Source: Brucella thiophenivorans
GTDB lineage: Bacteria; Pseudomonadota; Alphaproteobacteria; Rhizobiales; Rhizobiaceae
Assembly: GCF_002252445.1 (NCBI RefSeq)
Contig: NZ_NNRJ01000015.1
Location: 124,001 to 188,000 of the forward strand
DNA length: 64,000 nucleotides
Reading direction: 5' to 3'
In this document: positions 18,592-28,131 of the stretch, in pieces
Numbering within the stretch: position 1 is the stretch's first letter
Layout: the number at the start of each line of letters is the position of its first letter
The notes under the pieces: model-generated
Databases searched by the model: none
The model's input: only the letters and a program-made list of their open reading frames with translations
What the model was told of the DNA's origin: nothing
Translations under genes and position numbers: made by a program

Positions 18592-20211
18592 CTAGAGCGT
18601 TTCCATATGAAAAGCGGCCGCCATCAACGCTTTGGTGTAGTCGGTTTTTGGATTGGCAAAGACGTCCTTTGACGTTCCATATTCGACTACCTTGCCATTG
18701 CGCATCACCAGCACATCATTGGCCAATGCCCGCACCACTTTCAGATCGTGGCTGATAAAAAGATAAGCGAGATCATGCTTCTTCTGCAATGCCCGCAAAA
18801 GATCGACCACCTGCGCCTGCACGCTCATATCGAGCGCTGAAGTCGGCTCGTCCAGCATCACGAATTTCGGATTGAGCACCATGGCGCGTGCAATGGCGAT
18901 GCGCTGGCGCTGACCGCCTGAAAATTCGTGCGGATAGCGAAAGCGTGTTTCAGGGTCGAGGTTTACCTCTTTAAGTGCTGCCACGACACGTTCATCGCGC
19001 TCATCCGCAGAAAGCTTCGGTTCATGCACCAGAAGCCCTTCGGCAATAATGTCGGCAATGGTCATGCGTGGGCTCAAAGAGCCAAACGGATCCTGAAAAA
19101 CGATCTGCATTTCGCGGCGCAGCGGGCGCATATCGCTGAAGCTGAATTTTGCAATGTCGCGTCCATCAAAGCGGATTTCGCCTTTCGATGAAATCATGCG
19201 GGAAAGTGCAAGACCAAGCGTTGTTTTGCCGGAACCTGATTCGCCCACCACACCCAGCGTCTGACCAGCACGCAGCGTCACATCGATACCATCGACGGCT
19301 TTCACATGATCGACCGTCTTGCGCAAGAACCCCTTCTTGATCGGGAACCAGACGCGGACATCCTTGCCTTCCATCACCGTTTTGGCGCTCAGATCGGCCA
19401 ACGGCGGTTCGCCCTTTGGTTCGGCTGCAAGCAGGTGCTTGGTATATTCATGCTGCGGATTATCAAAGATCTCGCTGGTAGGACCAGCTTCGACAATTTT
19501 GCCTTTGCTCATCACGCAAACCCGGTCGGCAATCTTGCGTACAATGCCAAGATCATGGGTGATGAAGAGCATCGACATGCCCTGCGCTGTTTTAAGATCA
19601 GCCAGAAGCTGCAAAATCTGCGCCTGTACGGTCACATCAAGCGCTGTTGTCGGCTCATCGGCAATCAGCAGTTTTGGCTTATTGGCGAGCGCCATGGCGA
19701 TCATCACGCGCTGGCGTTGACCACCGGAAAGCTGGTGTGGAAAAGCGTTGAGCCGCTTCTCCGGCTCGCGAATACCAACCTCGTGCAGAAGTTCCAGCGT
19801 ACGCGCGCGCGCCGCCTGATCGCTCATGCCCTGATGCATTTTCAGGATTTCGGCAATCTGCCGTTCCACTGTATGCAACGGATTGAGCGAGGTCATCGGC
19901 TCCTGAAAGATCATGGTGACGTCATTGCCGCGCACACGCCGCAATTCCGGCTCCGATGCGCTCATCAGATCCTTGCCATTAAGCAGGATTTGACCCGATG
20001 GGTGGCTCGCTGCCGGATAGGGCAGAAGCTTGAGAATGGACAGAGCCGAGACAGACTTGCCGGACCCTGATTCTCCCACAAGCGCTACGGTTTCGCCTTC
20101 GGCTATATCGAAGGAAACGCGATCGACAGAAATGCGCTCTTCGCCATTTTGGCGGAAGGCGACGGAAAGGTCGCGGACGGAAAGCAGAGGCGATTTTATT
20201 AACCCACTCAT
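18592..20211 (-). CDS. yejF: YejF: fused double ATPase of the peptide ABC importer
   Basis: A 539-residue protein with two complete ABC cassettes in tandem. The first has Walker A GESGSGKS (residues 46-53), signature LSGGQRQR and Walker B LLIADEP. The second has GESGSGKT, FSGGQRQR and FVMLDEP. It energises the YejB/YejE permease pair. Its ATG overlaps the yejE stop by four bases. In Brucella the Yej system has been linked to resistance to antimicrobial peptides and to virulence; in E. coli it imports microcin C. Confidence 0.95.
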   Translation of the reverse strand: MSGLIKSPLLSVRDLSVAFRQNGEERISVDRVSFDIAEGETVALVGESGSGKSVSALSILKLLPYPAASHPSGQILLNGKDLMSASEPELRRVRGNDVTMIFQEPMTSLNPLHTVERQIAEILKMHQGMSDQAARARTLELLHEVGIREPEKRLNAFPHQLSGGQRQRVMIAMALANKPKLLIADEPTTALDVTVQAQILQLLADLKTAQGMSMLFITHDLGIVRKIADRVCVMSKGKIVEAGPTSEIFDNPQHEYTKHLLAAEPKGEPPLADLSAKTVMEGKDVRVWFPIKKGFLRKTVDHVKAVDGIDVTLRAGQTLGVVGESGSGKTTLGLALSRMISSKGEIRFDGRDIAKFSFSDMRPLRREMQIVFQDPFGSLSPRMTIADIIAEGLLVHEPKLSADERDERVVAALKEVNLDPETRFRYPHEFSGGQRQRIAIARAMVLNPKFVMLDEPTSALDMSVQAQVVDLLRALQKKHDLAYLFISHDLKVVRALANDVLVMRNGKVVEYGTSKDVFANPKTDYTKALMAAAFHMETL

Positions 20212-21347
20212 AGAAATGCCTTTCGCGGATCGAAGGCATCTCGGGTTGCTTCACCGATGAAGATCAGCAGTGACAGCATGATCGAGATAACCGCAAAGCC
20301 TGTAATACCAAGCCATGGCGCCTGAAGATTGTTTTTACCCTGTGCGAGCAATTCGCCGAGTGAGGCGGAACCGGGTGGCAAGCCAAAGCCAAGAAAATCA
20401 AGCGCTGTGAGCGTTGTGATGGAGCCATTGAGGATGAATGGCAGGAAGGTCAGTGTTGCGACCATGGCATTTGGCAAAAGGTGCCGCCACATGATGGTGC
20501 CATTCTTTACGCCAAGTGCGCGGGCAGCATTCACATATTCAAAGTTTCGGGCGCGCAGAAACTCGGCGCGAACAACGCCGACAAAAGCCACCCATGAAAA
20601 CAACAGCATTATGCCCAATAGCACCCAGAATCCCGGCGGTAATATCGCGGCTATTATAAGCAAAAGATAAAGCACGGGGATCGAGGACCAGATTTCAATC
20701 ACGCGCTGGAAGATAAGATCGACCCAGCCGCCGAAATAGCCCTGCACAGCACCGGCAGTCACGCCAATAACGGCGGAGAAAAAGGTCAGGATCAGACCGA
20801 ACAGCACAGAAATGCGAAAACCGTAAAGCGCACGCGCAAAGACGTCACGCGCCTGATCGTCGGTTCCAAGCCAGTTGAAATTTCCAACAATGCAATTTGG
20901 ATCATTCACGCCAAGTGGATAACGCTGGCAGCGCTGCTCTTCCGTATAAAGCCAGAATGGCTTGGAGGGCGCAGCTTCAGGAATGTCGCTATTGACGGTG
21001 TTGTAGGAATAGCGGACCGGCGGCCAGAGCGCCCAGCCATTGGCATTGATTTCTTCCTGAATAATCGGATCGCGATAATCGGTAACGGCATAAAAGCCGC
21101 CGAATTTCTCTTCCGGGTAATCGACAAAAACCGGTGTCAGCAATTCGCCTTTGTAGGACACAAGAATAGGGCGATCATTGGCGATAAATTCGGAGCAAAG
21201 CGCTGCGACCAGCAGAAACAGAAAAATCCATAGCGACCAGTAACCGCGCCTGTTGGCTTTGAAATTCTGCCAGCGACGACGGTTAAGTGGCGAAAGAAAC
21301 GGACGCTTCACAGGCATTGCCGCGGGGGTGAGGGTGGTATCACTCAT
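20208..21347 (-). CDS. yejE: YejE: inner-membrane permease
   Basis: A 379-residue permease. An N-terminal membrane segment (WSLWIFLFLLVAALCSEFI) and a long periplasmic loop precede the core BPD transport domain of about five helices. The coupling motif region is EFLRARNFEYVNAARALG. GGAGGG lies six bases before the ATG at 21347, which shares one base with the yejB stop (TGATG). A GTG one codon earlier is a less likely start. Confidence 0.94.
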   Translation of the reverse strand: MSDTTLTPAAMPVKRPFLSPLNRRRWQNFKANRRGYWSLWIFLFLLVAALCSEFIANDRPILVSYKGELLTPVFVDYPEEKFGGFYAVTDYRDPIIQEEINANGWALWPPVRYSYNTVNSDIPEAAPSKPFWLYTEEQRCQRYPLGVNDPNCIVGNFNWLGTDDQARDVFARALYGFRISVLFGLILTFFSAVIGVTAGAVQGYFGGWVDLIFQRVIEIWSSIPVLYLLLIIAAILPPGFWVLLGIMLLFSWVAFVGVVRAEFLRARNFEYVNAARALGVKNGTIMWRHLLPNAMVATLTFLPFILNGSITTLTALDFLGFGLPPGSASLGELLAQGKNNLQAPWLGITGFAVISIMLSLLIFIGEATRDAFDPRKAFL

Positions 21348-22444
21348 CACACATCCCTCCGGTCAAAATCGATACGTGGATCGATCCATGTGTACATCAG
21401 ATCGGACAGAAGACCGACGAGCAGGCCAATCAGTGAGAAAATAAACAATGTCGCAAACACCACCGGATAATCGCGATTGATGATCGACTGGTAGCCAAGC
21501 AGGCCCAGGCCATCGAGCGAGAAGATGGTTTCGATCAATAGTGAGCCAGTGAAGAAGGCCGATATGAATGCGCCCGGGAAACCGGCGATGACGATCAGCA
21601 TGGCATTGCGGAACACATGGCCATAAAGCACCTGATTCTCGGTCAGTCCTTTGGCTCGGGCTGTCGTCACATACTGCTTGCGGATTTCTTCCAGAAACGA
21701 ATTCTTGGTCAGAAGCGTTGTAGTGGCAAAAGCTGAAAGCACCAGCGCTGTAACGGGCAAAATCATATGCCACAGATAATCGCCGATCTTTCCCCAGAAT
21801 GACATCTGCGCAAAATCAGGCGATGTGAGGCCGCGCAACGGGAACCAGTCGAAGAACGAACCACCTGCAAAAAGCACAATCAGCAGAATGGCAAAAAGGA
21901 AGCTCGGAATGGCATAGCCAACGATAATGATCGCGCTGGTCCAGGTATCAAAGCGTGTGCCTTCTTTGATCGCTTTGCGAATGCCGAGTGGGATTGAAAT
22001 CAGATAGGACAGGAATGTCAGCCACAGACCGAGAGATATTGAAACGGGCATTTTTTCAAGAATAAGATCGATTACGCTGATGTCGCGGAAATAGCTGCGC
22101 CCAAAATCAAAGCGCATATAATTCCACAGCATCTGGCCGAAGCGTTCGAGCGGCGGCTTGTCGAAGCCGAACTGCTTTTCAAGATCAGCGATAAATTGCG
22201 GATCAAGCCCCTGCGCACCGCGATATTTGGAACTGGACGAGCCGCTATCAATATTGTTCTGACCAAAATCGCTGCCACCGCCGGAAAGACGGTCGAGTGC
22301 GTCGCCACCCTGACCGGAAAGCTGTGCGATCACCCGTTCGACCGGGCCACCGGGAGCGAACTGAACCACGGCAAAAGATATGGCCATAATGCCGAGGATG
22401 GTCGGAATCATCAGAAGCAGGCGGCGTAAAATATATGCGCCCAT
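21347..22444 (-). CDS. yejB: YejB: inner-membrane permease
   Basis: A 365-residue permease starting [19 protein letters not shown], the standard DppB-type opening. It carries six predicted membrane segments and the cytoplasmic coupling motif [16 protein letters not shown] linker at about residues 50-75 ([18 protein letters not shown]) is Gly/Ser-rich, as in YejB homologues. It follows yejA2 after 112 bases that contain a palindromic repeat element. Confidence 0.94.
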   Translation of the reverse strand: MGAYILRRLLLMIPTILGIMAISFAVVQFAPGGPVERVIAQLSGQGGDALDRLSGGGSDFGQNNIDSGSSSSKYRGAQGLDPQFIADLEKQFGFDKPPLERFGQMLWNYMRFDFGRSYFRDISVIDLILEKMPVSISLGLWLTFLSYLISIPLGIRKAIKEGTRFDTWTSAIIIVGYAIPSFLFAILLIVLFAGGSFFDWFPLRGLTSPDFAQMSFWGKIGDYLWHMILPVTALVLSAFATTTLLTKNSFLEEIRKQYVTTARAKGLTENQVLYGHVFRNAMLIVIAGFPGAFISAFFTGSLLIETIFSLDGLGLLGYQSIINRDYPVVFATLFIFSLIGLLVGLLSDLMYTWIDPRIDFDRRDV

Positions 22445-22522
22445 CAGCTCTCGATGCCCCGAATATTCAATTTGCTCTTATGGCTTGCCAACAGCTTTTG
22501 CCTTTTGTTTTTTATGAACATG

Positions 22523-22562
22523 ATCTTATCCAAAAACTGCCTATCACTTTTCGGGATCATGC
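22523..22562 (-). repeat. 40-base palindromic element between yejA2 and yejB
   Basis: Read on the minus strand it begins GCATGATCCCGAAAAGTG and ends TTTTTGGATAAGAT. It matches the copy at 47447-47486 in 35 of 40 positions, with all differences in the loop. CCGAAAA and TTTTTGG form the stem, with one mismatch. Its TGA is the actual stop codon of yejA2. Confidence 0.8.
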
Positions 22563-24404
22563 TTTAATCCACCAAAGCGTCTCGACCGGAAAGCCATAAT
22601 CGGGCTTTGGCTCCTTGAAACCAAAACGATCCCAATAGGCTACCAGGTGATTCGCTACTGTCCAATTTGGAATCCACTCGAGCCGGATACGCAAGTACCG
22701 ATCAAGCACCCTTATGGTTGCAACCAGCTCTTCGCGTGTGGAAACATTGCCGACATCGTCGATCAATGCGTCGATAATAGGGTCTGACGTGCCGGGAAGA
22801 TTATAGCTGCCCGGTGTTTTGGAAGCTTCCGATCCGAACATGGAAGCGAGCGATTCTTTGGTGGGTGTTGCACCAAACTGCATGGCAATGCCGACCAGAT
22901 CGAAATCGAAATCCTGCATTCGGGCCTGATATTGGGTGGGGTCCACGAGCCGCAAACTGGCATCAATGCCAATGGCGCGCATCTTCTGCACAAAGGGATT
23001 GTAGATGCGCGAAAAACTTTCCGAATTGCTCAGAATTTCAAGCGACAGTTTTTCGCCGTTTTCACTGTGGAACTGGCCGTTTTTGCGCTTAAAACCTGCT
23101 TCTTCGAGCAATGCGATGGCGCGCGAAAATTGCTTGCGGTCGCGACCTGAACCATCTGAAATCGGCATAAGCGGCACTTCACCAAACGCCGCGTCGGGAA
23201 TTTTACCACGATAGCGTTCAAGCACTTTCAGTTCATCAACGGTCGGCAGTCCTACTGCCTGAAAATCCGAACCATTGAAATTAGACTGCGAGCGTTCATA
23301 GGTGGCGTAAAACAGGTTCGCATTGGTCCATTCAAAGTCGAAGCAGAGATTAATTGCTTCGCGCACACGCGGATCGCGAAAACGCTCACGGCGCTGGTTG
23401 AGCGCCCACGCCTGCATCAGCGGACGTTTTTCCTTCGGGAATGTACGCTTGATGATCTTGTTTTGCTGAATGGCCGGGAAGTCATATCCCGTTGCCCAGT
23501 TCTTTGAAACATTCTCCTGCCGGAAGTCGATATTGCCCTTTTTGAAGGCCTCAAATTCCGGCTGGCGGTCGCGATAGAACTCAATGCGGATACGATCAAA
23601 ATTGCTCAAGCCACGCACAACCGGCAAATCCTTCGCCCAATAATCCTCGACCCGATCATATTCGATAAGCTGTCCTGCCGCGACACGACCAACGTGATAA
23701 GCGCCTGATCCAAGTGTTGCTTCCATGCTGGCCGTATCGAAATCACGGTTCCTAAACCACTCTTTCGAAAGGACCGGCAGACCAACGGCCTCAAGAATGG
23801 CATTGGGACCACGCTCGGCAGAAAACTGCATTTCCACTTCATGGCTGCTGATTTCCCTAACAGCATCAAGTGCAGCAAGGGTTTGCCGGATCAGTGGATG
23901 ACCTTTTTCCTTAAGAGTCTCATAGGTGAAAACGACGTCTTTGGCTTCAATCGGCGAGCCATCGTGAAAGCGCGCCTCTTTGCGAAGCTTGAACAGACAT
24001 TTCGTGCGATCTTGCGAAAGCGTAACGCTCTCGGCAATCAGGCCATAAACCGAGTCCGGCTCGTCAAGCGCGGACGCCATCAAGCTGTCAAAGGTCAGCT
24101 CCATACGTGGCGGGGAATCGCCCTTAAATGTCAGTGTGTTGAGCGTGTTGAAGGTTTGTATGTTCTGGTTCCAGTACCACGTATTGGGGGCGAGTGTAAA
24201 AGTGCCCCCTTTGGGTGCCTCGGGGTTTACATAATCGAAATGCTTAAAATCGGGCGGATATTTCAGATCGCCAAAGGCAGACAGGCCATGCAGAGGTGTG
24301 CCTGTCGCAAGCTTTGCAAACGCTTTTTCCGGCAAGCAGGCCACGATTGCGGCACTGCCTGAAAGCTCAAGAAAATGACGGCGATTGAGCTGGAAGCCCG
24401 ACAT
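22557..24404 (-). CDS. Periplasmic peptide-binding protein, YejA family (second copy)
   Basis: A 615-residue family 5 solute-binding protein. Its leader SGSAAIVACLPEKAFA follows NRRHFLELSG, where RRHF resembles a Tat-type twin-arginine leader. The conserved opening GLSAFGDLKYPPDFKHFDYVNP and the core EAKDVVFTYETLKEKGHPL are typical of YejA/OppA. It lies nine bases downstream of the first copy. The RRHF leader differs from the Sec-type leader of that first copy, so the two may be exported by different routes. Confidence 0.9.
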   Translation of the reverse strand: MSGFQLNRRHFLELSGSAAIVACLPEKAFAKLATGTPLHGLSAFGDLKYPPDFKHFDYVNPEAPKGGTFTLAPNTWYWNQNIQTFNTLNTLTFKGDSPPRMELTFDSLMASALDEPDSVYGLIAESVTLSQDRTKCLFKLRKEARFHDGSPIEAKDVVFTYETLKEKGHPLIRQTLAALDAVREISSHEVEMQFSAERGPNAILEAVGLPVLSKEWFRNRDFDTASMEATLGSGAYHVGRVAAGQLIEYDRVEDYWAKDLPVVRGLSNFDRIRIEFYRDRQPEFEAFKKGNIDFRQENVSKNWATGYDFPAIQQNKIIKRTFPKEKRPLMQAWALNQRRERFRDPRVREAINLCFDFEWTNANLFYATYERSQSNFNGSDFQAVGLPTVDELKVLERYRGKIPDAAFGEVPLMPISDGSGRDRKQFSRAIALLEEAGFKRKNGQFHSENGEKLSLEILSNSESFSRIYNPFVQKMRAIGIDASLRLVDPTQYQARMQDFDFDLVGIAMQFGATPTKESLASMFGSEASKTPGSYNLPGTSDPIIDALIDDVGNVSTREELVATIRVLDRYLRIRLEWIPNWTVANHLVAYWDRFGFKEPKPDYGFPVETLWWIKA

Positions 24405-24413
24405 GGCAAGTCC

Positions 24414-26297
24414 TTAATTCGTACCGCTTTTAAGTTTTGCTTCCTTTGCAGGGTCTACCCACCACGAGAAAGGGTCAATCCCGAGATAATCGGGCTGGCT
24501 TTCAGGCATTCCGAATTTGTTCCAGTAAGCAACATTGATGTGATCGGAATACCATTGCGGAATAACGTAATAATTCCACAACAGTGCACGGTCGAGCGCG
24601 TGGCTGGCGGCCACAAGCTCATCACGGTCTTTGGCATAAATGATGCGGTCGATCAGCTTGTCGATTGCCGGGTTTTTGATGCCAGCATAATTGCGGCTGC
24701 CTTTGAAGTCCGCAGCTTTCGAGCCCCACATATCGCGCTGCTCGTTGCCGGGAGAACTGGTCTGTGCCATGACCGAGGTTATAACATCATAATCGAAATC
24801 ATTGACGCGGGCCTGATATTGCGCCGCGTCGACGATACGAACTGTGGCGCTGATGCCGATTTTGCGTAGGCTTGCGGCAAACGGATTGTAAATGCGCTCG
24901 TCGGTCGGGTCCCTGCCCAGAAATTCGATTGTAAACTGCGTGCCTTTCGCATCGACAAGCTTGTTGCCCTGCAATTTCCAGCCTGCTTCACCGAAAAGTT
25001 GAAGCGCCTTGCGCAGATTTTCGCGTGTCGCCTGCGGCGTATCATAGACAGGCAGTTTGAATTCCTTGGTCAGTGCATCGGCAGGCAGTGCATCCTGAAC
25101 GCTCTGGAGAATGGCTTGCTCTTCCGGTGTTGGAACACCGCTCAGATGCAGCTCATTACCGGCAAAATAGCTGTCGATCCGCGTATATTGATTGAAGAAC
25201 AACAGGCGGTTCATCGATTCAAAATCAAATGCGTAGGTCAGCGCTTCGCGGACTTTTACATCCTGAAACTTGTCGAGGCGTGTGTTGAGGAAATAGCCCT
25301 GCATGCGGCCAACCGCATTATAGGGAAATGACTTCTGGATGACATCGCCACGCGTGACAGCTGGGAAATTATACTGTTCTGCCCAGCGCTGCGCACGGTT
25401 TTCCAACCGATAATCATATTGGCCGCCTTTTTTGAAGGCTTCCCATGTCGCGTCTTCGTTCAGATAATATTCGTAACGAACTTCATTGAAATTATTGCGT
25501 CCGACATTGACCGGCAGGTCCTTGCCCCAATATTCATCAGCGCGCTCCCAGATAATCGAACGTCCCGGAACAACGGTCTTGATTTTATAGGCACTGGAGC
25601 CGAGTGGAATTTCGAGTGTCGGGCGGGTCACATCGCGCTGCCTACCCTGTGCATCCTTGGCCGTCCACCAATGCTTGGGAAGGATGGCAAGCTGGCCCAT
25701 AATCTGGGGCAGTTCGCGATTGCCGGTCTGAGAAAAAGTAAATTTTACCTCGTGGTCGCCGGTCTTTTCGGCCTTTTCAACGTCGCCATAGTATTTGTTA
25801 TAGAGCGGCGACTGCTTTTTCAGTACCTCGAATGACCATATAACATCATCGACCGTAATCGGCTGGCCATCGTGCCATTTGGCATCGGGGTTAAGCTTGA
25901 ATTTGACCCATGAGAAGTCATCAGGATATTGAAGCGCTTCCGCAATCAACGGATATTGCGTTGATCCCTGATCAAGCGAATCGCTCATCAAAGTGTCGTA
26001 GAGCATGCCGCCGCCAAACTCTGACAGACCGGCTGCAGCAACACCCTGAATGACATAGGCATTGAGACTGTCGAATGTGCCGACCGCCACCAGATTGAGT
26101 GCCCCACCTTTTGGTGCATCGGGGTTTACATAGTCATAATGCTTGAAATCAGCAGGATATTTGGGTTCTCCAAGCAGGCTGGACGAATATCGCCATTGCG
26201 GTTGCGCATCATCGGCATAGGAGCCGGAAACCGTTCCGGTCAATATCATCCCCGTGAGCATCGTGATTGCAAACGCGCCCGCCCAAAAAGCTTTCAT
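24414..26297 (-). CDS. yejA: Periplasmic peptide-binding protein, YejA family (first copy)
   Basis: A 627-residue family 5 solute-binding protein with a Sec signal peptide (MKAFWAGAFAITMLTGMILT, cleavage near SYADDA). The mature start YPADFKHYDYVNPDAPKGG parallels the downstream paralogue. Core motif: ITVDDVIWSFEVLKKQSPL. The ATG at 26297 has GGAG eight bases before it and is preferred to one thirteen codons upstream. This is the first gene of the yej operon. Its promoter must lie between it and the cycM terminator, in about 100 bases. Confidence 0.92.
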   Translation of the reverse strand: MKAFWAGAFAITMLTGMILTGTVSGSYADDAQPQWRYSSSLLGEPKYPADFKHYDYVNPDAPKGGALNLVAVGTFDSLNAYVIQGVAAAGLSEFGGGMLYDTLMSDSLDQGSTQYPLIAEALQYPDDFSWVKFKLNPDAKWHDGQPITVDDVIWSFEVLKKQSPLYNKYYGDVEKAEKTGDHEVKFTFSQTGNRELPQIMGQLAILPKHWWTAKDAQGRQRDVTRPTLEIPLGSSAYKIKTVVPGRSIIWERADEYWGKDLPVNVGRNNFNEVRYEYYLNEDATWEAFKKGGQYDYRLENRAQRWAEQYNFPAVTRGDVIQKSFPYNAVGRMQGYFLNTRLDKFQDVKVREALTYAFDFESMNRLLFFNQYTRIDSYFAGNELHLSGVPTPEEQAILQSVQDALPADALTKEFKLPVYDTPQATRENLRKALQLFGEAGWKLQGNKLVDAKGTQFTIEFLGRDPTDERIYNPFAASLRKIGISATVRIVDAAQYQARVNDFDYDVITSVMAQTSSPGNEQRDMWGSKAADFKGSRNYAGIKNPAIDKLIDRIIYAKDRDELVAASHALDRALLWNYYVIPQWYSDHINVAYWNKFGMPESQPDYLGIDPFSWWVDPAKEAKLKSGTN

Positions 26298-26395
26298 CCA
26301 GCATCTCCGTTGTTGTTTCGGATATTCTGGGAGCAAGTTTTATGGCTTTTTGCGGAGGAAGAAAGGCACAAGTTGGAAAAAAGATCTGAGCAATA

Positions 26396-26423
26396 AAAAA
26401 GCCGGGTTGAAACCCGGCTTTTT
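26396..26423 (-). terminator. Intrinsic terminator of the cytochrome c gene
   Basis: AAAAAGCCGGGTT and AACCCGGCTTTTT form a 13-base perfect stem with a two-base loop, flanked by T runs on both strands. It separates the cytochrome gene from the yej operon. Confidence 0.93.
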
Positions 26424-26440
26424 GCTATATTTTAATCAGC

Positions 26441-27097
26441 TTAGTTGGCTGGTGCAGGCTGTGCCGGAGCAGGTGCCGCACCACCTTCGGCAGGAGCAGC
26501 TTCCGCTGGCTTCTCACCCTCAGTAGGCGCTGCTTCCGCAGGTGCTGCATCAGCGGTTGGAAGCGGAGCCGGATTGTCTGATAGCGAACGCAGGAAGGCA
26601 ATCAGATCGGCGCGCTCATTGTCCTTCTTGTCGCCCGCAAAGCCCATGGCCGTGCCTTTGATGTAGCCCTTTGGCGAGGTCAGGAACTTGTTGAGATGCT
26701 CATAGTCCCACTTGTTGCCAGCTGCACCGAATTCCTTCATTGCAGCCGAATAGCCAAAGCCTTCGACAGAGGCAGCTGGACGGTCAAGCACGTCCCAAAG
26801 ATGCGGTCCAACCTTGTTGGCTCCGCCCTTTTCAGCCGTGTGACATGCGGCACAACGCTTAAAGACGTTTGCACCTTTTTCAGCATCAGCGGATTGCATC
26901 AGAACGGCAATCGACACTTCTTCCTTGGCAGGCGCTGCTTCACCGCCAGTCGAAGCCTCTGCTGCTTCGATTATAAAACCTGGCTTTTCAGGGGCTGGCG
27001 AATAAAATAGCGTATCCGACAGAATGCTCGTGGTCATGACAACGAAAACTGCTGCCAGAAAAGCCATTATAAACTTATTAGTTCGGGTTGAATTCAT
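26441..27097 (-). CDS. cycM: Membrane-anchored c-type cytochrome (CycM/c552-like)
   Basis: A 218-residue class I cytochrome c held in the inner membrane by an N-terminal helix ([18 protein letters not shown]). It faces the periplasm. The haem attachment site is CAACH and the Met axial ligand lies in KGTAMGFAG. The mitochondrial-type motif [14 protein letters not shown] is clear. The last 45 residues form an Ala/Pro/Glu-rich tail ([19 protein letters not shown]), a likely flexible extension. It probably carries electrons to a terminal cytochrome c oxidase elsewhere, not to the quinol oxidase in this window. Confidence 0.9.
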   Translation of the reverse strand: MNSTRTNKFIMAFLAAVFVVMTTSILSDTLFYSPAPEKPGFIIEAAEASTGGEAAPAKEEVSIAVLMQSADAEKGANVFKRCAACHTAEKGGANKVGPHLWDVLDRPAASVEGFGYSAAMKEFGAAGNKWDYEHLNKFLTSPKGYIKGTAMGFAGDKKDNERADLIAFLRSLSDNPAPLPTADAAPAEAAPTEGEKPAEAAPAEGGAAPAPAQPAPAN

Positions 27098-27332
27098 CGC
27101 CGGTCAGCGCTCCCTCTACTCAACGCCCTCCAAAGCCGGCATGCAGAACCTGTGTTGAAAGGCTGGCAAGACTCTCCCCGGCATCGGGCGGAAACTAGGT
27201 CTTTTAAGGGGGGGATGCAACACCTATAAGGGGTTCTGGACCCGTGACTTTTTGACACTTTTGCTGCATTTACTGTGCAGATAAAGATCGCCAGAAGGTC
27301 TTTGCGACCATATGAAACAGCAAGAGTCGATC

Positions 27333-28082
27333 ATGCCTGAGAAGATGAAAACCCTGACACTTATACCGGCGCGGCTCGGATCCACACGCCTGCCGAACAA
27401 GCCGCTCGCCGATATTTGCGGCAAGCCGATGATCGTGCATGTGGCAGACAGGGCTGCGGCAGCTGCGCTTGGCCGCACAGTTGTTGCAACGGACAGTGAC
27501 GAGATATTTGCCGCAGTCATCGCGCATGGTCATGAGGCAATTATGACGCGCAGTGATCATGAGTCGGGCTCTGACCGCATCTATGAAGCGCTTCAAAAGG
27601 TCGATCCGGCCAATGAGATGGAAGCCATCATCAATGTGCAGGGTGATTTGCCCACCATTGATCCTGAAACGATTCGCCGTGCTCTGCGCCCGTTGCAGGA
27701 CGGTCCCGCAGACATTGCGACCCTTGGTGTTGAAATCACGCTGGATGAAGAAAAGATCAATCCGAATGTTGTGAAGATCGTCGGCTCGCCGATGAATAAT
27801 GGCGAGCGTTTGCGTGCGCTTTATTTCACGCGCGCGACTGCCCCTTATGGCGATGGCCCACTCTATCATCACATCGGTCTTTATGCCTATCGCCGTGCGG
27901 CCCTTGAGCGCTTCGTAAAGATCGGTCCTTCGGCGCTTGAAAAGCGTGAGAAGCTGGAGCAGCTTCGTGCGTTGGAAGACGGAATGCGCATTGAAGCGGA
28001 GATCGTTAAAACGGTGCCGCTGGGTGTCGATACGCAAGCTGATCTTGACCGGGCGCGTGAAATTATCGCAAAGGGTTTATGA
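27333..28082 (+). CDS. kdsB: 3-deoxy-manno-octulosonate cytidylyltransferase
   Basis: KdsB activates Kdo as CMP-Kdo for lipopolysaccharide core synthesis in the cytoplasm. The product carries the nucleotide-binding opening [19 protein letters not shown], the VVATDSDEI segment and the [13 protein letters not shown] motif. The start is uncertain: ATG codons at 27312, 27333 and 27345 are all in frame. I chose 27333 because AAGAG lies seven bases upstream. It is followed 49 bases later by pheA, probably in the same transcript. Confidence 0.94.
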   Translation: MPEKMKTLTLIPARLGSTRLPNKPLADICGKPMIVHVADRAAAAALGRTVVATDSDEIFAAVIAHGHEAIMTRSDHESGSDRIYEALQKVDPANEMEAIINVQGDLPTIDPETIRRALRPLQDGPADIATLGVEITLDEEKINPNVVKIVGSPMNNGERLRALYFTRATAPYGDGPLYHHIGLYAYRRAALERFVKIGPSALEKREKLEQLRALEDGMRIEAEIVKTVPLGVDTQADLDRAREIIAKGL

Positions 28083-28131
28083 GACAAAGAAGCTCCGCAA
28101 ATTGTGGGCTGTTTGAGAAAGTACGAACACG

